A stretch of 64,000 bases of DNA, taken from the NCBI GenBank assembly GCA_963691815.1, contig OY829665.1:25374906-25438905 (forward strand). Direction: 5' to 3'. Origin of the DNA: Echiichthys vipera. Its lineage: Eukaryota > Chordata > Actinopteri > Perciformes > Trachinidae. Shown here piece by piece: positions 58,575 through 64,000 of the stretch. Numbering within the stretch: position 1 is the stretch's first letter; every line of letters starts with the position of its first letter. The notes under the pieces are model-generated. The model searched no databases. It was not told the origin of the DNA and was given only the letters and a program-made list of their open reading frames with translations. Both the position numbers and the translations under genes were made by a program.

Positions 58575-59840
58575 CTAGGACTGTGTGACGGCCAGGGTGT
58601 TGACGTATCCGTGCGGACACATGTCGTTCTCGGACACGCAGTGTGAGAACTGTGCCGGGTTGGTGCCTCCGGCCAGCCTCCGGACCCCCCGCACCGCCGC
58701 GCACTGCTCCAGCAGCTCCAGGAGGTGACAGCCCAGGAAGAAGATGTTCTTGAACATGAACACGGACACCGGCATCCTGTAGACGTACACCTGGAAACAC
58801 CTGACGACGAGCAGGGGCGCGTTGACCAGCGTGCCGGTGCAGAAGCGGGCCCACAGCCACCGGCAGCGCAGCTCCGACGCCGTCAGCTCGTAGAGCCACA
58901 CCACCGGCACGGCCAGGGCCACGAAATACACCGAGACAACGGTGTACTTGAGGTAGGCGGTGGGGATCTCTCCCCTGAGCAGCATCTCCACCAGGCTGAA
59001 GCTGTCCAGCAGGTCCACGCAGGTGCTCATGAAGCAGCTGCGGGAGTGGTGCCGCGTGGCCCCGTTCGGGTCCTCGATGATGGCGTTGATGAGGCAGAAG
59101 AGCAGCGGCGCAGACAGCAGCGCGACGATCTTGAAGCCGGTCACCCCGCACGGAACCTTGAGCTCGATCAGGTCCAGGATGGACGTCTCCAGGACGAGCA
59201 CCACCTTGGGGGTGCAGGCGATCACATATATGAGCCAGGCCAGGTAGGCGTAGGTGAACTCCCCCAGGTTACAGCCGAACATGGAGCTCTTCTGGTGGAA
59301 GCCGCAGGCCCGCTCCCTCTTGCTCCGCGCGTTCTTCATGAAGAAAATCCCCCAGCCCGAGATCACCACCAGGTCCGTGGCGATCCACGAGCACCAGTAC
59401 AGGTCCGTGAAGATGATGAGGTAGAAGTCCAGGACGCCGCCCTGGAGGACGAGCAGCAGGAAGCAGAGCGCCTTGTACAGCAGGCTCCTCTTGGACCTGT
59501 GCGCCAGCAGGGGAGCGCTCTGCATGAACTCCCCCGATGTCATGATGCGGGGGGCGGCCGCTGCCGAGGAGGAGACCAGGGGCCGGTTGCTGCCGCTCTC
59601 CTCCGGGATGACGCTGCCGCTGGTGGTCTGGGTGTCCCGCCTCCTGCTCAGCTGGCCGGCTTCCGGAGAAGAGGAGACGGGGGAGTGTGGCCAACAGCTC
59701 GCTTCGGATCGGAGGTAGTCTGCCTTCGGGATGTCGCTGCCGGTTTGTGAGCTCATTGTATTCGTGCGGTCGCCTCCCTTTCTCCCTTTCTCCCCCTCGA
59801 GCTCAGCTCCTCGCGCTGATGAAGGTGGAGGGGCAGACAT
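58575..59840 (-). CDS. tmem121b: Transmembrane protein 121B (CECR6), single exon
   Basis: Multipass membrane protein of poorly known role. The intact 421-residue frame has a Ser/Ala-rich N-terminus (residues 1-110), then hydrophobic segments around 119-145 (FLLLVLQGGVLDFYLIIFTD), 150-168 (SWIATDLVVISGWGIFFM), 194-219, 234-254, 298-318 and 355-372. DLYWCSWIATDLVV, EFTYAYLAWLIY and the C-terminus HGYVNTLAV are hallmarks of the family. Human TMEM121B is longer (about 578) because of low-complexity inserts. Start 59840 is the first ATG; 59756 (MSSQTGSD) is a possible alternative. The GC-rich frame creates a 341-codon antisense ORF, a shadow. Tail-to-tail with il17ra, as in human. Confidence 0.93.
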   Translation of the reverse strand: MSAPPPSSARGAELEGEKGRKGGDRTNTMSSQTGSDIPKADYLRSEASCWPHSPVSSSPEAGQLSRRRDTQTTSGSVIPEESGSNRPLVSSSAAAAPRIMTSGEFMQSAPLLAHRSKRSLLYKALCFLLLVLQGGVLDFYLIIFTDLYWCSWIATDLVVISGWGIFFMKNARSKRERACGFHQKSSMFGCNLGEFTYAYLAWLIYVIACTPKVVLVLETSILDLIELKVPCGVTGFKIVALLSAPLLFCLINAIIEDPNGATRHHSRSCFMSTCVDLLDSFSLVEMLLRGEIPTAYLKYTVVSVYFVALAVPVVWLYELTASELRCRWLWARFCTGTLVNAPLLVVRCFQVYVYRMPVSVFMFKNIFFLGCHLLELLEQCAAVRGVRRLAGGTNPAQFSHCVSENDMCPHGYVNTLAVTQS

Positions 59841-61269
59841 GCGCAGAGAGAGTGAGGAAGGAGTCCGTTCATTCTAGGATCCGAGTCACTTAAATCTGCC
59901 TCAAATCATCACATTATTATCATTATTATTATTTTTATTCGCCTTTGTATTATGCTATTGCTTTTTAATATTGTTATTGCTATCCCCTTTTTTCCATCTA
60001 ATGTACTGAAAGGTTGAATATGTAGAATCTTTATTAAAAGCTATAGAGTTTTTTTTAAAATAATACACTCACATGGTGTTTTGAGGGCTACAGAATGAAA
60101 GTATTGCTTTTCCATAAAAAATATATTGGTTAGTAGTAAATGTAAAGAAAACATTTGCGGGTTTGACGATGACTTTGTGTCCCGTTGTGTTTCCATGGTA
60201 GCAGCCAATAGTGTTGGGCGTTGCTGGTTGCCAGGGTTGTCTGTTGTTGGGTGCAGCTACTGTAGACTGGCACTGGGTGAAATGGAGTTTGCTAATCCTG
60301 CAGCTGCTTCGGAGCCTCAGTGAAGGGGGCGTTATTTGTCCCAGCAGCTGAGTGAGACGGGCAACAACCAGAGTCACTATAGGCTGAGAATTCACTCCAT
60401 GGACTGACAGAAAGGAGAGAAACGCCATTAAAAGGCACGCCCACATGGCTACGTTTCTCCTTGATGGCTAACATCACTTTCATCTTTACTTAGCTGGAAG
60501 GGCTAACACTAACGCTAACTGTCAGTCAAACTCCTCTAATACTTGTTTTTATGGTGTGATTTACCGGAGGCGATGGGTTCAAACAGGCTCAAACAGATTC
60601 TGGTCTCCTGTAGGCTACTGGGCCGGGCCTGACCAACCTGGCAACCTGACTGCTGGAATTATTTTTTGTTGTTGTGACTACGATCTTGAGACACTAGGTG
60701 GTGATGTTCTGCTCATTCTACATATTCAACCTTTTTATATCTATTTATTGTCATATATACACACACACATATATGTATATATTACCTTATTTGTCTTCTA
60801 AGAGGACTGTTGGTTAAGAGAGGGAGACTGTTATTGTTTGTTCATTGTATATTGTTTGTTAATAATGACCAAAAACTCAAAGTTATGAAAAAAAAGTTTT
60901 GTATTCACTCAGTTGATGCCAAATTTGAACTCTTTGTTTAAAACTCTAAGGAGTTTCTATGTAGGGGAGACTGGGATTCCTCACTTTAGTCCTCATCCCT
61001 CGCGCGAGGCAGCAGCGCCCTGACACACACAGGAAAACACTCAGTTTGAAGGAACAGTCTTTTTTTTTTTAATTCATTTTTTAAATCATACTTATTTAGT
61101 GTCTAGTTAGAGATCTGTCATGAAAGTGGTTAGTGCTAATGTGTTAGTTATTAGCTGTAAAGCAAGCTAGTTCATGACTAAAGAGTGTGGGTTCGATATT
61201 TATATGTACGTGTGAGTTTCAGGATGCTGAAGACTTGTCAACATTTCAAATGACGTAAAAAAAAAGTGA
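59841..61269. other. tmem121b 5' flank and intergenic DNA
   Basis: GC content falls sharply after about 59880, marking the end of the CpG-rich promoter and coding block. No gene is supported beyond it; the short ORFs at 60069-60801 show no domain. Confidence 0.5.
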
Positions 61270-61617
61270 CCCCAGAGTTTATTTAAAGACTTACCTACTG
61301 GCCCCTGTACCAGCTCCTCTCATAGTAAAGTCCATCCAAGTGGATTACCAAAGTCAATCCTAAAGGAAGGAGCCCATTGGTGCTTTGTTTTCTGTGTAGG
61401 GACTCTTCTCATGCTGCTGCAGAGGTTTGCTGTTATTTTCAGCAGTATTAGTGGTTAAAGACCTTTGAATGCCTTCACTGTACTGCCCCGAGCTAATCAG
61501 AGTTAGTCACTCTCCTGGATTTCTGTTACTTGTTACATGAAAAAACGGTTTCAATGGATTATTTGATGTAAGTGCCAAAAAACCACAGGATGATTTTACG
61601 CTGGAATTTCACTTTAA
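61270..61617. repeat. Fold-back MITE, copy 3 (right half)
   Basis: Contains GGACTCTTCTCATGCTGCTG and CAGCAGTATTAGTGGTTAAA and ends GGATGATTTTACGCTGGAAT...CTTTAA. The left half is missing. Confidence 0.8.
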
Positions 61618-62672
61618 AAGTGCTCATACCAGGTCCATGTTATGTCCCCTGATATTGACATTTGGAAAGCTGTTAAGAGAAACCGTTTCCTATTTGCACA
61701 TCCAGCAGACATTAGGATTCCCTCAGAGTGGAGTCTGTCCACCTGATGTAGGTGTCTCTTAACTCCTAAATGCTCCATTATGTTCACCAGCTCGTTTCCA
61801 ACTGTACAGTGGGTTTATCAGCTGTTTGACTCTGTAATCCTAACAGACAAAAAGACTCCACACGGCACAGAGATCGATAATAAACTTTAATTCAAGTTAA
61901 GATGGATGGCTGTGGAACATAGAAAACACACATTTCAGTATAAACATATGCATTCCAATGGAGTTTAACAGGTTGAGACCAGCTATCAGGAGTCTGTGGA
62001 TGAGTCTCAGCAGCAAAGCATTACTCAGTGAAGCCGACAGAGAGCAGTAAATACACAAGTCACACTGGGGTCGTGGCAAATGAAAAGTGTCTCGTCTGCA
62101 ATGAGAGTCTGCTGAAGAGCTCCAAGTGTTCACTTTATAGCCTGGTTCTGAGGAAGGACTTTGGGTACCACAGGTGTTCCTGGATGCTGAGAGTCAGGAT
62201 GGTGCAAGGGAAAGACAGGATACACAGTGGACATAGTACTTCACTGATGTATGGAGCTAACTGGAGCACAAGTGGTTGGATCACAGAAAACCTGACAGAA
62301 CATTTTACCTTCATTGCACAATAAAATCATTCTTCATGCAAAGGCAGAACATTTCCCAGATTACTTGGATAGGTGCACAGGTGTGTGTGGGAGAGAGGGG
62401 GAGAAAGAAAGGGGAGGTGGGGTCACATAGCTTGTAGCCACTAAGCACGTGTACCTCTGGTCCCGATCCAGAACCTGCTATATAATGTATCAGGGTCATC
62501 AATCGCCATCTTCACACCCTGGACACTTGAGTGACTGAGCAGCAGTGTGCGCAGTGCTGCCACCGTTGGCTGGTGGATATGTAAAGGTGAGTAACATTTT
62601 GTTCAGTAGTATAGCAGGAATATAGCTCTCAGCCACCAGCAGCAGCACTGAGCAGCTGACCAACGTCCTTTT
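61618..62672. other. No gene recognised
   Basis: Intergenic; the ORF at 62028-62324 shows no domain or splice support. Confidence 0.4.
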
Positions 62673-63173
62673 GAACCACTCATGCTGCTGAAAATAACAG
62701 CAAACCTCTGCAGCAGCATGAGAAGAGTCCCAAAACAGAAAACAAAGCACCAATGGGCTCCTTCTTTTGGTTTGACTTTGGTAATCCACTTGGATGGACT
62801 TTACTATGAGAGGAGCTGGTACAGGGGCCAGTAGGTAAGTCTTTAAAACACTCTTTTAATAAACTCTGGGTTCACTAACTACGTTGTTGGTGCTTTGTTT
62901 TCTGTGTAGGGACTCTTTTCATGCTACTGCAGAGGTTTGCTGTTATTTTCAGCAGTATTAGTGGTTAAAAAAGACAATTTAATGCCTTCACCGTAATGCC
63001 CCGAGATAATCAGTGCTAGCTAACAGCCGGCCACTGCCGGTGTTGTTAGCGACTCTACAGGATTTCTCCATTAATCGTTCATACACAGAAAAAACTGTCT
63101 CGATGGCTTATTTGATGACCGAATTTGCCAAAAAAGACTCAGTGAGGATTTTCTGCCGGAATTTCACTTTAAT
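62673..63173. repeat. Fold-back MITE, copy 4
   Basis: Both internal arms are present (AACAGCAAACCTCTGCAGCA, then TACTGCAGAGGTTTGCTGTT), with the loop GGAGCTGGTACAGGGGCC. The left outer end is missing; the right ends TTTCACTTTAA. Confidence 0.85.
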
Positions 63174-63531
63174 CAACCTTTAAGTCAGCCGGAGCGCTAA
63201 AGCAGAAGTAGCCGGCTTGACTGGGCGAAGTCTCTTGTGTGTCTGCTCTATGGGCACACAACAAGGAAGTACTGGCGATCATCTGGGCATTTATAGACAC
63301 TGTAGTTGAACTCTTTTGGCTTCATGCTCCACTGAGGAGCTGGATGCAGGTTTCTTTATACATCCATGATCAAACAGGTTTGCAGCCTTGTACAAAAAGG
63401 GTTTGGGGCTGTACAGCTTATTTCTCCATTTCTGTGACTGAAACAATTGTACTCGACAACTTTTAGCCGATAAAAAAACACGGCAATTTGAAATATTTGA
63501 AATTTTTTTCTTGTGTAACTAATTTTGTGAG

Positions 63532-63913
63532 CTACTCAATCACTGAAATGTCAGAGTTACACAGATGGGTGTTCAGGATCAGGACTAGTGCCCCCCCCCC
63601 TGCTTTAAACAAAGAAATAAAGCGCACAGGAGTTTCATTGTTGGGGCTTTGATGGACAGTTTGTCTTCCATTATGATCTAAATTAAAGATTTTGTAACCC
63701 TGAAAACAAGAGGACACAGTAAATACTTTTCAGTACAACATGAACAGGATTATGGTAAATGCATTAACATCAGCACAATATATTGGCTATCAGCAGCTTT
63801 AAGAAAGAAAAAAAAAAGGAGTAAAATCTTACAACATGCCCATCACGATTACGGTAAATGGTGCTGAGTAAGTTCGAGTGCATCCTCAGAGTCTCAGAAG
63901 TACGTCTTAACAC
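63532..63913 (-). CDS. Two 3'-terminal exons of an unidentified gene entering from the right
   Basis: The internal exon 63913-63833 (81 bp) follows a CTACCCAG acceptor, encodes VLRRTSETLRMHSNLLSTIY and RNRDGHV, and ends at GTAAGA. The terminal exon 63699-63532 follows TTTTCAG and reads GYKIFNLDHNGRQTVHQSPN through to TAG. Both junctions are phase 0 and match splice consensus. No domain recognised. In human the gene after TMEM121B is HDHD5, on the same strand relative to it, so an hdhd5 3' end is a candidate by position only. Confidence 0.4.
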
Positions 63914-64000
63914 CTGGGTAGATGATAAACAGGTCAAACCCACACCCACAAATAAACTTGACAATGTTTATTAGCAATATTTAAAGAAAGTTATAATTTG

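Noticed and set aside
58725..59750. 341-codon plus-strand ORF
   Set aside because: It is the antisense shadow of tmem121b in GC-rich DNA; its composition (His, Asp, Gln-rich) mirrors codon bias and no domain is visible.

Overview
The window is vertebrate genomic DNA, almost certainly from a ray-finned (teleost) fish. The two host genes I can name have introns or CpG-rich single-exon structure typical of vertebrates, and the repeats are those common in teleosts: L2/CR1-clade LINEs, Ty3/gypsy with a chromodomain, pogo, PIF/Harbinger and hAT elements, and tRNA-derived SINEs. Nothing prokaryotic, viral-episomal or CRISPR-like is present.

Host genes. (1) il17ra, plus strand, eleven exons from 37416 to 48878. 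It encodes signal peptide, ectodomain, one membrane span and a cytoplasmic SEFIR domain; all GT-AG junctions keep frame and the predicted product is 841 residues. (2) tmem121b (formerly CECR6), minus strand, single exon 59840 to 58575, in a GC-rich block. IL17RA and TMEM121B are neighbours in the same tail-to-tail arrangement at human 22q11, so the two assignments support each other. (3) Two phase-0 exons of an unidentified minus-strand gene at the right edge (63532-63913). (4) A multi-exon minus-strand gene at the left edge (about 67-2112) that looks like a fragment of a KDZ-type (Kyakuja-Dileera-Zisupton) transposase gene; this is tentative.

Layout. 1-3.1 kb: left-edge gene fragment. 3.3-3.6 kb: GC-rich minisatellite. 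3.7-16.2 kb: a nested transposon complex. A minus-strand L2-like LINE holds a chromodomain Ty3/gypsy element (5141-9909) and, 17 bp further on, a pogo element (9929-16139). The pogo transposase gene is itself split by a 4.5-kb PIF/Harbinger composite made of two inverted copies (10929-15455). A third Harbinger copy stands alone at 17131-19033. 19-28 kb: a gene-poor stretch with small repeats and one degraded coding relic. 28-33 kb: L1/Tx1-like, hAT and L2-like remnants, the last with an ORF1 SGNH-esterase-like domain. 33-37 kb: minisatellite, SINE, and a TIR-bounded element with telomere-type repeats at its core. 37-49 kb: il17ra with several transposons in its introns. 49.7-54.2 kb: DNA transposon and a TTAGGG-derived minisatellite split by a LINE. 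55-63 kb: tmem121b flanked by four copies of a fold-back repeat family (a fifth is at 21 kb).

IL-17RA is the shared signalling chain for IL-17 cytokines, and TMEM121B is a multipass membrane protein of poorly known role. No operon-like cooperation is implied; the shared feature is conserved synteny. All transposon genes seen are broken. The most unusual structures are the inverted Harbinger composite with its own CAG target duplication inside a pogo gene, and the telomere-repeat-carrying element. Coordinates were read by eye; no alignments or searches were run.
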